A stretch of DNA of 64,000 nt from Komagataella phaffii GS115 (lineage: Eukaryota; Ascomycota; Pichiomycetes; Pichiales; Pichiaceae): positions 1,550,001 to 1,614,000 of the forward strand of contig NC_012966.1 of assembly GCF_000027005.1 (NCBI RefSeq), given 5' to 3'. The notes below the pieces were generated by a model, which was not told the origin of the DNA, did no database searches, and saw only the letters and a program-made list of their open reading frames with translations. Within the stretch, counting starts at the first letter, position 1. Each line of letters begins with the position of its first letter. Below are positions 28,851 through 40,210 of this stretch, piece by piece. The translations under genes were made by a program, and so were the position numbers.

Positions 28851-30788
28851 TTAAGCCAGGCTTGAATCCTCTTTTTGCTCAGCGTCGAATCCGAACTTTG
28901 ATCTTTTCCTAAGAGATTCACCGTAGTATTCAAAAATCCATGGAACCGGCACTAGGCCTATAGCAACAAAGGCGAAGAGAGATGTAGCCCAGTCGATCCC
29001 AAGTTTATCATACATTTGCACCGTAAACAGTGGAAAAGCTGCTGCAATAGTATATCTAGCCAAGTTGTTAGCTGCTAAAGCACTTGCAAGGGAAAGTGGT
29101 GGGTATGACATGCTGAAGTAAGTAACAACCGTGAAGAAAATCAAAATCAGGGAAAATCCAAATGGCACACCTGCCAGGACCGGAACAATCCAATGAATTG
29201 ACTCTCGAGATGTCCATGCAAGCCAAAAAAGAGATATCGGTAAGGCTAAAGCTCCAAATTTACCGGATAATAATCTGCTTTCAGGAGTTGGAGGTAGTTG
29301 GTTTCCGTCTTTATCTTTCATACCAACAAAGCCATCATCGTGTTTCTTGTAGAAACAGAGAGCATTCAGTACTAGGTAGAAGCCGGTTCCCAAAAACAAG
29401 CCCACACCGATACCAATGAACGTCAGTCCTGAAATTCCTAGTGACATACGATAGACTCCTCTGAAAATAACGGGATAAGCCTCAAAGAAACCAAACAAAA
29501 TAGCGAAGACGAAAGAAATGTAGATGGAAAAAACGATGACAATAGGTTCAACAACTAACATTTGCAAAGGCTTGACGAGAGTAATACTGAGCATGATCAT
29601 CAAAAATCTTAGTAAGCCAACTTGTGGTTTTTGCAGTTTGATTTTTCTGGCCTTGGCCCTTTTCTTTAGTAAAACTGGTGCATATGTTTCTGGCAACATC
29701 AAGACGAAAGGTAACAAAGCTCCTGCAAACATTAAATTGACCCATAAAGTCCATTTCCAGCCCTTGTTTTCAGCAACAAATCCTCCTATGATTGGTCCTA
29801 ACACAGGGCCCATAAATGGGGCCAAACAAAATAGTGCCATGGCCAATCCAACCTCGTGAGGGAGGAACACGTCGACAATAGAGCCTGATGCCACGGCAAG
29901 ACATGGCGAAGCAGACGCTCCGGAAAAAAATCTCAACACCAAGATAGTCCAGATGTTAGGAGACAATCCAACACCCATTGTAAACAGCATAGATAAGGGA
30001 AGGGTAACGATATAAATCGGCCTTCTTCCGATTAATTCGGACAGAGGAGCCGCTATTATGGGACCAACCGACAAACCTAGCAGATATAATGACAAACCAG
30101 CAAATCCCAATTCTTGTGAGATTCCCATCTCCATCATTAATTCTGGGACACCGCAGACGTATAGCGACGAACCCAGACTGACCACCAAACACAGGAATGC
30201 GACTGTCATTGTGGAAAACCATTTCTTACGTGAACTCCAATTTGTAGGATTATCTGGATCATCAGGAGAGTCCCAGTCAAGAGTAGCTGGATCCACGGCA
30301 TCTTCATCCTCCTCTGACACCTTCTTCCGGCTTGCAGAAGTGATGACCCTGGACAATTCGTCGTGAAACCCTTGAGTTTCGGTTCTCGTCAATCGCAGAT
30401 TGGTTCTTGTTCTGGAAGCGATTTGACTAAAGTCGTTAACGTTGCCGAAAAACCCTTTCTCCTCCGAACCATCATAATCTAGTTCTTCGTCGTTACTTCT
30501 AGTGGGTTGCAGGGGAGTATCCTCTACTGTGCGCTCACCTGACTCGATCTCTTTTGTAGTTGTTTCAGAGTCATTGGAAGGTTCGTGATCAGTATTAGAT
30601 CCAGTGTCACCATTGACAGTTTTGTCTCCTTGTAAAGTTTCCGTACCATCATCATCTGGGAGGTTGGAATGACTGCCTTCCAAGGCATCCTCAAAATCTG
30701 TTACCGAAGCAGTCCTTATAGACTCTTCGGCAGACACATAATCACCGGAGGTGATCGATTGCGACTCTAACGTTCTTTGAGCTGACAT
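28851..30788 (-). CDS. MFS drug:H+ antiporter (DHA1 family)
   Basis: This 645-residue transporter has a long acidic Ser/Thr-rich N-terminal tail (about 190 residues), then 12 predicted helices. DHA1 features are the DWDSPDDPDNPTNWSSRKKW motif just before helix 1, ELIGRRPIYIVTLPL after helix 2 (motif A) and FMGPVLGPIIGGFVAENKGWKWTLWV at helix 5 (antiporter motif C region). The family includes Flr1, Tpo1-4 and Qdr pumps. Polyamine or drug efflux is inferred, and the substrate is unknown. I start at the ATG at 30788. One further codon upstream is GTG. Its 3' end is 77 bases from the TENA-like gene. The extended tail may carry phosphorylation or ubiquitin signals. Confidence 0.85.
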   Translation of the reverse strand: MSAQRTLESQSITSGDYVSAEESIRTASVTDFEDALEGSHSNLPDDDGTETLQGDKTVNGDTGSNTDHEPSNDSETTTKEIESGERTVEDTPLQPTRSNDEELDYDGSEEKGFFGNVNDFSQIASRTRTNLRLTRTETQGFHDELSRVITSASRKKVSEEDEDAVDPATLDWDSPDDPDNPTNWSSRKKWFSTMTVAFLCLVVSLGSSLYVCGVPELMMEMGISQELGFAGLSLYLLGLSVGPIIAAPLSELIGRRPIYIVTLPLSMLFTMGVGLSPNIWTILVLRFFSGASASPCLAVASGSIVDVFLPHEVGLAMALFCLAPFMGPVLGPIIGGFVAENKGWKWTLWVNLMFAGALLPFVLMLPETYAPVLLKKRAKARKIKLQKPQVGLLRFLMIMLSITLVKPLQMLVVEPIVIVFSIYISFVFAILFGFFEAYPVIFRGVYRMSLGISGLTFIGIGVGLFLGTGFYLVLNALCFYKKHDDGFVGMKDKDGNQLPPTPESRLLSGKFGALALPISLFWLAWTSRESIHWIVPVLAGVPFGFSLILIFFTVVTYFSMSYPPLSLASALAANNLARYTIAAAFPLFTVQMYDKLGIDWATSLFAFVAIGLVPVPWIFEYYGESLRKRSKFGFDAEQKEDSSLA

Positions 30789-31323
30789 CACTTACACTTA
30801 TGTATGTACGAAGCAAAGGAAGAAAGGAGGAAATAAAGAAAGAAAGCTGCTTCCCATGACAGATAAATCAACAGAGAACTAAAATAAAAAAAAAGAAACA
30901 CTTCAGCCGAGGATGCAGCAAAAGCTCCGACGACAAGAACAATACCAAAATAGGCCATTGAGCGTTTAAAATTGATGCAAAAGAGGCACGGTAGTAAAGT
31001 TAAAAAGCGTTCTCCAGATTGTTTTCAGTCATATCTTTTATTATTGTTTGAGCTGCTATTAAACGTTTCAAGTTCACTGTCAAATCAATAGTAGAGCTGG
31101 GGGTGCTATTTTGGTCGGGGTGCAGAAGTTAATTTTTCAATAGAGGTGCAGGCGGTTTCTGGAATTTGTTGCGCGGGCTGCCTTTAATGTTTAGAATTGC
31201 TCGAGCCTTCTCTTTGTTCCTTGAACAAAGGTGCAGCATGCAAAAAAGGCTTACATAATCATGCTCTTGGTGAATTAATTGGGGAGAGCTTACGTGATTC
31301 ATAGTTGAAGTGCACTTATTCTA
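30789..31323. other. Divergent promoter region, DHA1 transporter and RTF2
   Basis: These 535 bases lie between two divergently transcribed genes. Only A/T-rich stretches, an AAAGGAAGAAAGGAGGAAATAAAG-type purine tract near 30817-30845 and no coding signal are visible. I see no tRNA or repeat. Confidence 0.5.
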
Positions 31324-31995
31324 ATGGGAAATGATGGCGGATCCATACCAAAGAGAAGGGAGCTTCTCCGAATAAATGAGTCAGAAGCTCAGGTCAATCG
31401 TTCCAAGTTGTCCGTTAAATTGGACTCGTGGTATTATTGTTCGATTTCAGAGGAGCCACTGAGGTATAGTGAGGGTACGATTGTCTCGGACTACAGAGGT
31501 CGCCTATACAACAAAGAATCAGTACTAAAACACCTTATATCCAAGAATAAGGATCTACCTCATTTGAAATCGCTGAAAGATTTAGTGGAATTAAGGTTCT
31601 GTTTCAAGGATGGCAAGATTTCATGTCCTATTAATAAAGACATCATCTTGGATTTGGACGGAAAGAATGATATACCCGCTTTTGTGTATTTAGTTCCCTG
31701 TGGATGTGTTGTTTCAGGAAAGATTGCAAAAGAGATTACAAAATTGAAGAGCAAGCCAATACTTTGCCCAGTTTGTAATCAACCTTTCGAACATACTAAC
31801 GTGATTCCTATCAACCCTAGCAACACAACAGATTTGGAATCCAGGATGGCCCGGCTACGACGGGAAGGACTGAGTCATAATTTGTCCAGGCGTCACAAGA
31901 AATCTCGTCCTCATGAAGGGTCCGGCGAGCCTGATACCCCCAAGAAAAGAGTTATGAAGGCAGAAAAAGATGCGAAGCTGATATGCCTAAGCTAA
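31324..31995 (+). CDS. RTF2: Replication termination factor 2 homologue
   Basis: This 223-residue protein starts with the family signature MGNDGGSIPKRRELL. It carries the Rtf2 RING-like zinc region: the first half is WYYCSISEEPLRYSEGTIVSDYRGRLYNKESVLKHLI, the second VYLVPCGCVVSGKIAKEI followed by PILCPVCNQPF. Fission yeast Rtf2 stabilises paused replication forks at the RTS1 barrier and influences splicing. The human RTF2 acts at stalled forks and is removed by DDI1/2. A fork or splicing role is inferred. The C-terminal 50 residues are basic and probably disordered. To my knowledge S. cerevisiae lacks this gene, so its presence fits an early-branching budding yeast. The ATG at 31324 matches the conserved start exactly. 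Confidence 0.9.
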   Translation: MGNDGGSIPKRRELLRINESEAQVNRSKLSVKLDSWYYCSISEEPLRYSEGTIVSDYRGRLYNKESVLKHLISKNKDLPHLKSLKDLVELRFCFKDGKISCPINKDIILDLDGKNDIPAFVYLVPCGCVVSGKIAKEITKLKSKPILCPVCNQPFEHTNVIPINPSNTTDLESRMARLRREGLSHNLSRRHKKSRPHEGSGEPDTPKKRVMKAEKDAKLICLS

Positions 31996-32069
31996 GTAAA
32001 GTTATAGCAAAACAGATAAAATAACAATAAAAATTAACTATATACATTATTGGCTTGTAGAGGGCAGGT

Positions 32070-32285
32070 CTAATTGGTGACTGGTTGCTCTTCAATATTT
32101 GCTTGGGCTTTAGCAGCTTCCATTTCCTTCTGGATAGCTAACCTTCGCTCGTTTTGTTTTCCCGTTTGGTATATGGTCCAACCAACATTTCCAGCCATGT
32201 AAAAAGTGAATCCTACTAAACCAACTATTGTCAGTCTGTGAGCTATATCTGTAGCCCTCGTGTACCATGGGTAAGCTTTAGACAT
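32070..32285 (-). CDS. COX14: Cytochrome c oxidase assembly protein Cox14
   Basis: This 71-residue protein has a single transmembrane segment (about 18-38: HRLTIVGLVGFTFYMAGNVGW) and a charged C-terminal tail. It resembles S. cerevisiae Cox14 (70 residues) as remembered, sharing the WYTRxTDxxHRLT start and the GNVGWTIYxxGKQ-like stretch after the membrane span. Cox14 sits in the mitochondrial inner membrane, binds newly made Cox1 with Coa3 and Mss51, and couples COX1 translation to assembly. The ATG at 32285 is the only reasonable start. It converges with RTF2. Confidence 0.85.
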   Translation of the reverse strand: MSKAYPWYTRATDIAHRLTIVGLVGFTFYMAGNVGWTIYQTGKQNERRLAIQKEMEAAKAQANIEEQPVTN

Positions 32286-34412
<2,127 letters not shown>

Positions 34413-34950
34413 TGTTATTCTTGAAGATGTCAAGATACAAAAATACTTTATTTAGATTAGAAGAAAAAGTGCTTGAAGCATGCTAAAATAATTCGAAGCT
34501 AGTCCATTTCTACATTAACTGAATGTAATTGTTGTCTTGAGATGCTACAAGTAATATAGTTAAAAGTGACTTGATGTTGCTTTTGCTTTAAATCTTCTCA
34601 TGGCACCTTTATTTGACTGAGTCAAGTTACAGGCTTGAGGGCGGTTGACCAGATCATCTTCGCAACTAGAAGTGGGATCCGTCAATTACTAGAAAATTCC
34701 AGTTGGTGAAGATTCACCAACCAGCCAACGATCTTGAAAACTCTTTTAAAAAAGAGCCTTACCAGGCAAGAAGTTGCTATGCTTAATGGTTATACTATAA
34801 AGTAACTAACTATAGCTAGCATCAATGATCTACGCAGTAAAACATCTCTACACCATACTACACCACCATGACGAATTGATCAATTTTACGCCATACGTGC
34901 AATACACGACGAATGCCTAATCCAGCACTCTGAGGCTTGCTCTCGCTAGT
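34413..34950. other. Intergenic region upstream of glutaredoxin
   Basis: These 538 bases between the epimerase and glutaredoxin genes show no coding frame. They hold an AP-1-like palindrome at 34613-34625 and a TATA-like ACTATAAAGT near 34794-34803. Confidence 0.5.
34613..34625 (+). promoter_or_regulatory. AP-1/Gcn4-type palindrome upstream of glutaredoxin
   Basis: TTGACTGAGTCAA is a perfect 13-base inverted repeat with a TGAGTCA core (34618-34624), the classic AP-1 element recognised by Gcn4 and, more weakly, Yap1-type bZIP factors. It lies about 330 bases upstream of the glutaredoxin start, so oxidative-stress or amino-acid control is plausible but unproven. Confidence 0.45.
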
Positions 34951-35346
34951 ATGATGACATTACTTCAATTGCTAGTTCTGGTATACATAATATATAAAGT
35001 GTTTCCGATACTCAGAAGATTTTTCAGTACTGGAACAATGGTGTCCGAACAGGTTTTAAGCAAGACTAAAGCATTGATCAAAGATCACAAGGTATTTGTT
35101 GCATCCAAGAGTTATTGCCCCTACTGCTCCCAGACTAAGAAGTTGTTGGAGTCTCTAAACGCCAATGCTTTTGTAGTGGAACTAGATACTGAACCAGATG
35201 GGTCTGATATTCAAGCCGCTCTTTTAGAGCTAACCGGCCAGAGAACTGTACCTAACGTGTTCATCAACGGAGAGCATGTTGGTGGAAACAGCGATTTGCA
35301 AGCACTGAACAGTGAAGGAAAGTTAAAAACTCTTCTCAAGAACTAA
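34951..35346 (+). CDS. GRX2: Dithiol glutaredoxin with a membrane or targeting segment
   Basis: This is a 131-residue class I glutaredoxin. The active site CPYC is at 56-59 (SKSYCPYCSQTKKLL). The GSH-binding TVPNVFINGEHVGGNSDL follows. It reduces glutathione-mixed disulfides using GSH. Residues 1-29 form a hydrophobic, basic N-terminus (LLQLLVLVYIIYKVFPILRRFF), either a signal anchor or a mitochondrial presequence. An internal ATG at codon 30 (35038, MVSEQVLSKTKAL) begins exactly where cytosolic Grx1/2 proteins begin. Dual initiation giving organellar and cytosolic forms is known for S. cerevisiae Grx2, so I suggest it here. The choice between Grx1 and Grx2 names is arbitrary. Confidence 0.87.
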   Translation: MMTLLQLLVLVYIIYKVFPILRRFFSTGTMVSEQVLSKTKALIKDHKVFVASKSYCPYCSQTKKLLESLNANAFVVELDTEPDGSDIQAALLELTGQRTVPNVFINGEHVGGNSDLQALNSEGKLKTLLKN

Positions 35347-35739
35347 AGCCTACTTCAAAACGCTATTATGGCCTCAAAGATTAATCTTCGGCTCTACTGA
35401 TTAGAGAAGGATAGATTTGTTCTGCGTCCGTCGTCTTAGTATATTTCTCTGATATCGCAACTCATAATACGTGATTTGGATAGCTAAGTAGTTTCCATTT
35501 TTGTTTCATGTATACACAAAGTGTAATTCTAGATATTTTGTAGCATTTCATCTGTAGCAAATTCCAATGTTCCTGTGCTGATTCCATTCAATTGCCAGTA
35601 GTTAATGATGCGATTGATCGGAGACATCACTAAGGAGCGTTTTTCCCTCAGAACCTCACCCTTCATTTTGTTTTCCTTAGTAAACTATCGTCTTGCAGTA
35701 AATCCACCCCTCTGGTTGTATCTTCTTGTTTTCTTCACA
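35347..35739. other. Intergenic region upstream of LSB5
   Basis: These 393 bases separate the glutaredoxin and LSB5 genes. The LSB5 frame is open upstream to ATG codons at 35605 and 35608, adding 45 residues that are hydrophobic and unlike family members, so they are treated as leader sequence. No other feature is seen. Confidence 0.5.
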
Positions 35740-36879
35740 ATGGGAGTTTTTTCTGAGCATCCTTACACTTCAATCACCACAACGCTGGATCAAATCACCG
35801 CTTTACCTAAGGATCAAAGTGACGATGTGATAGAGTCAACCATTGCTGAACTAATCAATTCAATTCTTATCTCCACCACAGGACAGTACGAAGCAGCCAG
35901 GATAATTCGCAAGAAACTCAAGTACGGCTCGTTAAACCAACACATAAACGCTTTAAAGGTGCTTGATCTTATCGTAGGAAATGGAGGTCCCAGCTTGAGC
36001 CAGTTTTATCACGACCAGAAGCTTATTGACAGGCTGCGTATCGATACTCGCAGCACCGAAAAGCAAGTTCAACGGTTGGCTATTCGCCTGATTGTTGGTT
36101 GGAAAGAACACTTCGAAGGTGAAAAGGCCTATGCGCCCTTGGTACAATTGTTTTACTCCTGTAAACTGTCCAAATCGAAGAGAGCTGTGCCAGATTTCAT
36201 GAACGATCAGGTGGACCAAACTCCATTTGAAGAATACTATGAAGATGAAGATGTCCAGTCAATGATCACTACCGAGTCACTCGCGGACGAGCACATCAAA
36301 ACCTATCAGACCAACAAAGAGCTTGACAGAAAGTTTAAAATCCCTAAGATTAACTACATTGCTGAGAAACCAAGAATTCAAAAGTTGATAGCAGAAGCAA
36401 TGTCCAGTGCCACAATCTTGAAAAATTCTTTAGAGACTTTGAAAGATGGGGAACTTTCAGTAGACAACGACAAATGTGTCATTGAATTTGGCAAATGTAG
36501 ACAGATTAGAAGGAAGGTTCTAAGGTACTTACAACTGGTCGATTTGGAGGACCTTGTTGGACCATTAATCCATGCCAACGAAGAATTAGTTGCAGCACTT
36601 TCAAAATACGAAGAAAAGGCAACTGATTCAGACTCTCTCGATGAGTATGAAGATTATGATGAGGGCGAAGATGTCGACGAGAGTAATGATGATCTCAGTG
36701 AGCAAACAGAAATCGAAGACTCTCTGTCCAAGCTAGACATTTCTCATAAGAAGGCCCCTCCTCCAATTCCTTCCAAGAACTCCGCTCCAGAGCCCAATAA
36801 CCCATTCAGCGATCCATTCAGTGACGGTCATGGCGTCGGCGGCATCGTTCACGACGCTCATCTTCCGTGGAAGAAATAA
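35740..36879 (+). CDS. LSB5: VHS-domain endocytic adaptor Lsb5
   Basis: This 379-residue protein has an N-terminal VHS/ENTH-like domain (about 1-130) beginning MGVFSEHPYTSI, near identical to the MGFLSDHPHTAI start I recall for S. cerevisiae Lsb5. A GAT-like three-helix region (about 210-310, with RQIRRKVLRYLQLV and GPLIHANEELVAALSKYE) follows, then an acidic linker and a C-terminal NPF motif (NNPFSDPF) for EH-domain proteins. Lsb5 binds Las17, Sla1 and ubiquitin and links actin to endocytosis and trans-Golgi trafficking. I choose the ATG at 35740 because of the conserved start. An ATG at 35605 would add 45 hydrophobic residues not expected in the family. Proline-rich APPPIPSKN could bind SH3 domains. 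Confidence 0.88.
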   Translation: MGVFSEHPYTSITTTLDQITALPKDQSDDVIESTIAELINSILISTTGQYEAARIIRKKLKYGSLNQHINALKVLDLIVGNGGPSLSQFYHDQKLIDRLRIDTRSTEKQVQRLAIRLIVGWKEHFEGEKAYAPLVQLFYSCKLSKSKRAVPDFMNDQVDQTPFEEYYEDEDVQSMITTESLADEHIKTYQTNKELDRKFKIPKINYIAEKPRIQKLIAEAMSSATILKNSLETLKDGELSVDNDKCVIEFGKCRQIRRKVLRYLQLVDLEDLVGPLIHANEELVAALSKYEEKATDSDSLDEYEDYDEGEDVDESNDDLSEQTEIEDSLSKLDISHKKAPPPIPSKNSAPEPNNPFSDPFSDGHGVGGIVHDAHLPWKK

Positions 36880-37064
36880 GAGAGAGTTTGTGCATAAGAG
36901 ATAGGTACTAGAACTTTTTTGTAGCCTGAGCTCTAACGATTAAGGATTTAAAGTTCGCGAAGCCTATCGTGATATTTCACTCACTATATAGCAAGATTGG
37001 TTGCACCACTATCGCAATCTTGACCTATTTTCTTTCGAAACTTCCTTAATTGTTAACTGCTATA

Positions 37065-38027
37065 ATGCCCGCCATTGTTGATCCTTCGTTTCAAACGAAC
37101 CATGTTTGCCTGCATGTGAGTGATATTCAAAAGTCTATCAAGTTCTACACCGAATATTTTGGGTTGTCTTTGTTGGCCCAGGAATCGGTGCCCCAACTCA
37201 AGAAGCAAATATACTTACTAGGTTACAATTCGCCTTCAAATGCCAATTATGGAAAGCACTGGGCTGACAGGAGCGGTGTGCTTGAGCTATGTGTTGATCA
37301 AACTCTTCCAAAGGACTACAAGTTTGCGAATGGAAATTCACCTGAAGCTCAAGGTTTCGGACACATTTGTGTAGCTGTGGATAATCTTGAGACCGCTTGC
37401 GAGCAGTTGGAGAAGAATGGCGTTGCTTTCAAGAAAAGACCTAGCGAAGGCCGTCAAAAGGATATTGCGTTCGCTTTGGATCCTGACAACTACTGGATTG
37501 AACTAATTGAACATCAAATTGGCAAAAAAGACGGTGTCTCTAATAAGAGCAATTGGGTTCTGAACCATGGTATGTACAGAATCCGGGATCCTAAGGTATC
37601 ACTAAAATTTTACAAAGAAGTTTTAGGTATGAAACTTTATTCTACTAGAGAATTTCCGGAAGCTAAGTTCACCCTCTATTTTCTGGGCTACGAGCATGAC
37701 GATCAATACGTGGAAAACCAGGAAAAACCTCGTCCACAAGCTGAGAGGGAATCTATTATTGAGTTGACCCATAACTGGGGTACAGAAAGTGACTCCAGCT
37801 TCAAAGGTTACCATACCAACACCACTGAGCCTTTTGGATATGGCCATACAGGCATTAAAACAAAGGATGTCGCCAAACTTGCCAAAGAGCTTGAGAATGA
37901 TGTAGAATGGGTCTTTAAATTGGGAGAGATTAGCGACAAGCTTGCCTTCTTCAAGGACCCTGATGGGTATCTTCTAGAAATTCTCCAGAATGATAGTTTT
38001 CTTAAAGACCAAGGAAACAAATTATAA
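37065..38027 (+). CDS. GLO1: Glyoxalase I (lactoylglutathione lyase)
   Basis: This 320-residue monomeric enzyme has two tandem glyoxalase domains, as in S. cerevisiae Glo1 (326 residues). It converts the hemithioacetal of methylglyoxal and glutathione to S-lactoylglutathione in the cytosol. Metal-ligand regions occur in both halves: NHVCLHVSD, GVLELCVD, FGHICVAVDN and YWIELIEH in the first, then NHGMYRIRD, SIIELTHNWG, YGHTGIKTKD and YLLEILQ in the second. The ATG at 37065 puts the first motif at residue 12. Five codons more are open up to a TTG. A CTATATA element lies about 80 bases upstream. The stop is 52 bases from that of the convergent MXR2 gene. Confidence 0.94.
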   Translation: MPAIVDPSFQTNHVCLHVSDIQKSIKFYTEYFGLSLLAQESVPQLKKQIYLLGYNSPSNANYGKHWADRSGVLELCVDQTLPKDYKFANGNSPEAQGFGHICVAVDNLETACEQLEKNGVAFKKRPSEGRQKDIAFALDPDNYWIELIEHQIGKKDGVSNKSNWVLNHGMYRIRDPKVSLKFYKEVLGMKLYSTREFPEAKFTLYFLGYEHDDQYVENQEKPRPQAERESIIELTHNWGTESDSSFKGYHTNTTEPFGYGHTGIKTKDVAKLAKELENDVEWVFKLGEISDKLAFFKDPDGYLLEILQNDSFLKDQGNKL

Positions 38028-38079
38028 AAGGCGTCAATAAACAAAATTTTTACTTTATTTATTTAGTCATTCCCCCCGC

Positions 38080-38463
38080 TTAGTTCTCTTCTTCACCTTG
38101 AAATTTTAGGCTGATGCTGTTGACACAATGTCTGGAATCTGTTGGAGTGTCAAATCCCTCACCCTCAAAAACATGGCCAAGATGTCCATCACATTTGGAG
38201 CATCTGATTTCTATTCTTCGCATTCCAAGCGAATTGTCTTCTATTCGTTTAACTGCTCCAGGTAATGCTTCATAGAATGCAGGCCAACCACAAGATGAAT
38301 CAAATTTTGTGCCACTTTTGTAAAGCGGAGTTTGACACCCACTACACAAGTAGGTTCCATTTTTCTTGAAGTTCACATACTGTCCGGTATACGGTCTTTC
38401 TGTTCCGCCCAAACGGAGGACTTGGTATTGAGCGGGAGTCAATATCGCTTTCCAGTTAGTCAT
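38080..38463 (-). CDS. MXR2: Methionine-R-sulfoxide reductase (MsrB)
   Basis: This 127-residue MsrB protein reduces the R isomer of methionine sulfoxide using thioredoxin. Zinc ligands are C40, C43 (CSGC) and C88, C91 (CSKC). The catalytic cysteine is C113 in RHCVNSISLKF, and the conserved SSCGWPAFY and DGHLGHVF motifs are intact. Yeast Mxr2 is mitochondrial and longer (168 residues). Here the ATG at 38463 gives no obvious presequence, so this form may be cytosolic unless an upstream start is used. Its promoter region separates it from the PDI1 3' end on the same strand by 154 bases. Confidence 0.92.
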   Translation of the reverse strand: MTNWKAILTPAQYQVLRLGGTERPYTGQYVNFKKNGTYLCSGCQTPLYKSGTKFDSSCGWPAFYEALPGAVKRIEDNSLGMRRIEIRCSKCDGHLGHVFEGEGFDTPTDSRHCVNSISLKFQGEEEN

Positions 38464-38617
38464 GGTGATAATAATTGCTGTTGAATCATTGCTAAATTGG
38501 TTTTAGCAAGTGGGCAACTAGAACGTATTGCGCGAAGTGATGCTAATCCATATGGTTTGTTGGACTATACAAAAGAATAAAACCTAGTTACAGTAAATAT
38601 AGAAACCCCGGACATTC

Positions 38618-40172
38618 TTAAAGCTCGTCGTGAGCGTCTGCCTCACTTTCAGCTTCTTCTTCAGCTTCCTTTTCTTCCTCGACTGGTCTGAGTGCTAGGG
38701 CATCCACTTTGTGGGTTCCTCTCTCCTTTACAAACTCAGCCAATGATTCTAGGTCACGAGATCCATCATACAGTTGAGGATTGGATTTATCACCAGCTGG
38801 ATAAAGGATCAAAGTAGGATAACCTTGAATATCAACGTTGTCGACATCGTTCAAAGTGTGATCAAGTTTTGCAATCACAACCTTTGAAGAGGCATCCTCA
38901 TCATTGGCGTAAAGAGTAGCCAATTCCTCATAAGCAGGAGCCATTCTCTTACAGTGACCACACCAAGGGGCGTAGTACTTGACTAGAACATCTTTAGATT
39001 CATCGAAGACAACTTCATCGTGGGCCTTTCCGACTAGCTTGAAGACTTTCTCTTCTTGAATTTCTGGAATTGGCTCTGATTTCACAATTGGTTCTGCCTC
39101 TCCTGCGATGAATTTCTCAATCAGCTCGGTCACATCTTTGTTCGTCAATTCTTGGTCTTGAGGAACTCCAAACTTCTTGTTGCTCACCAAATCATGAATG
39201 ACAAATAGAGGGAGTTTCTCTTCATCCATGTTTAAGTTCTTGGCATGCTTACCGAATTTAACGGCATCTAAGCCAACAAAGTTAATTTTGCCACGTTGCT
39301 CTTTAGCAAAAGGTTTAATAATATCGGCAGCAGCAGCACGTTGTTCTTCGTTCTCATAGAAATAGTAGGCTAAAGGGATGTTAGCTTCAGCATATGATTT
39401 GAAGGTGGATCCGTCAATGTCTCCAAATAGAGGTTTGGACTCAATATCAATCCAGTGCACCAAATGAGTCTCATCTAACTCCTCACCAGAGTAAACACTA
39501 GGTTCCTCGCCAGGTCTGACAAGCAAATAGGCAGGAGTCGAGTCGCTAGTGTATTTTTTGGTCATAATCAGTAGACTTAGTGGAGACAAAAGTGAATTTC
39601 TCTCTGAGAGTACCGGCAACTCCGTAAAATGTGGTGTTAGATTCCAAGTTGGATGCATCTTCCGGTAGTACTTGCACAATCACGGGCTCTTTTGCCTCGG
39701 CGATTGTGTCGTCTAAATCTTTGGTTGCATTGATTTCACTGACAGGGGGTAAACTCTGCTTTAGCATATAGCTGACAATGCTTTGGCTCTGTCTTTGACC
39801 TTGATAGTCACTTGGGACCTCAACCTCACCATGGAACACCTTCAAAGTAGGATACCCTTTAATTTCGTAGCCTTGACATAATTCCTTCTCCTCCGTACAA
39901 TCAATTTGAGCAATCTTAACCTGCTCATTGTCCTTTAAGATCTCGGCAGCAGAAACAAGTTCAGGGCCCAACTTCTTACAGTGACCACACCAAGGGGCAA
40001 AAAACTCTGCCAAAACGTGAGGATTACTGGTGATGAAAGACTCAAAAGTGGCTTCAGTCAATTTGACGACATGAGAGTCCTCTGGAGCAATAGCCTCCTG
40101 ATCACTTGCTTGTGCTAGTGTGAGAGCGGACAAAATACTTGCCACAGTTTTAATATTCCAGTTGAATTGCAT
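38618..40172 (-). CDS. PDI1: Protein disulfide isomerase PDI1, broken by a +1 frameshift
   Basis: ER oxidoreductase with two active thioredoxin domains. The first frame (40172 to 39546, 208 residues) has a signal peptide (cut near residue 22), CGHC at 62-65 and domain a. It ends in a short foreign tail, DQKIH. The second frame covers the rest of domain b, b', the second APWCGHCKRMAP, an acidic tail and the C-terminal retention signal HDEL. The two frames meet near 39562. Removing one A of the coding strand there (a T at 39562 on the plus strand) restores Asp-Tyr-Ala-Lys-Lys-Tyr, as I remember the P. pastoris protein, and a 517-residue product. The span of 1555 bases is exactly one more than 518 codons. 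PDI1 is essential in yeast, so an error in the sequence is likelier than a null allele. Confidence 0.93.
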
Positions 40173-40210
40173 TCTTATAGATAGGAAGAAGAAGAAGGTT
40201 TGGAAATCAG

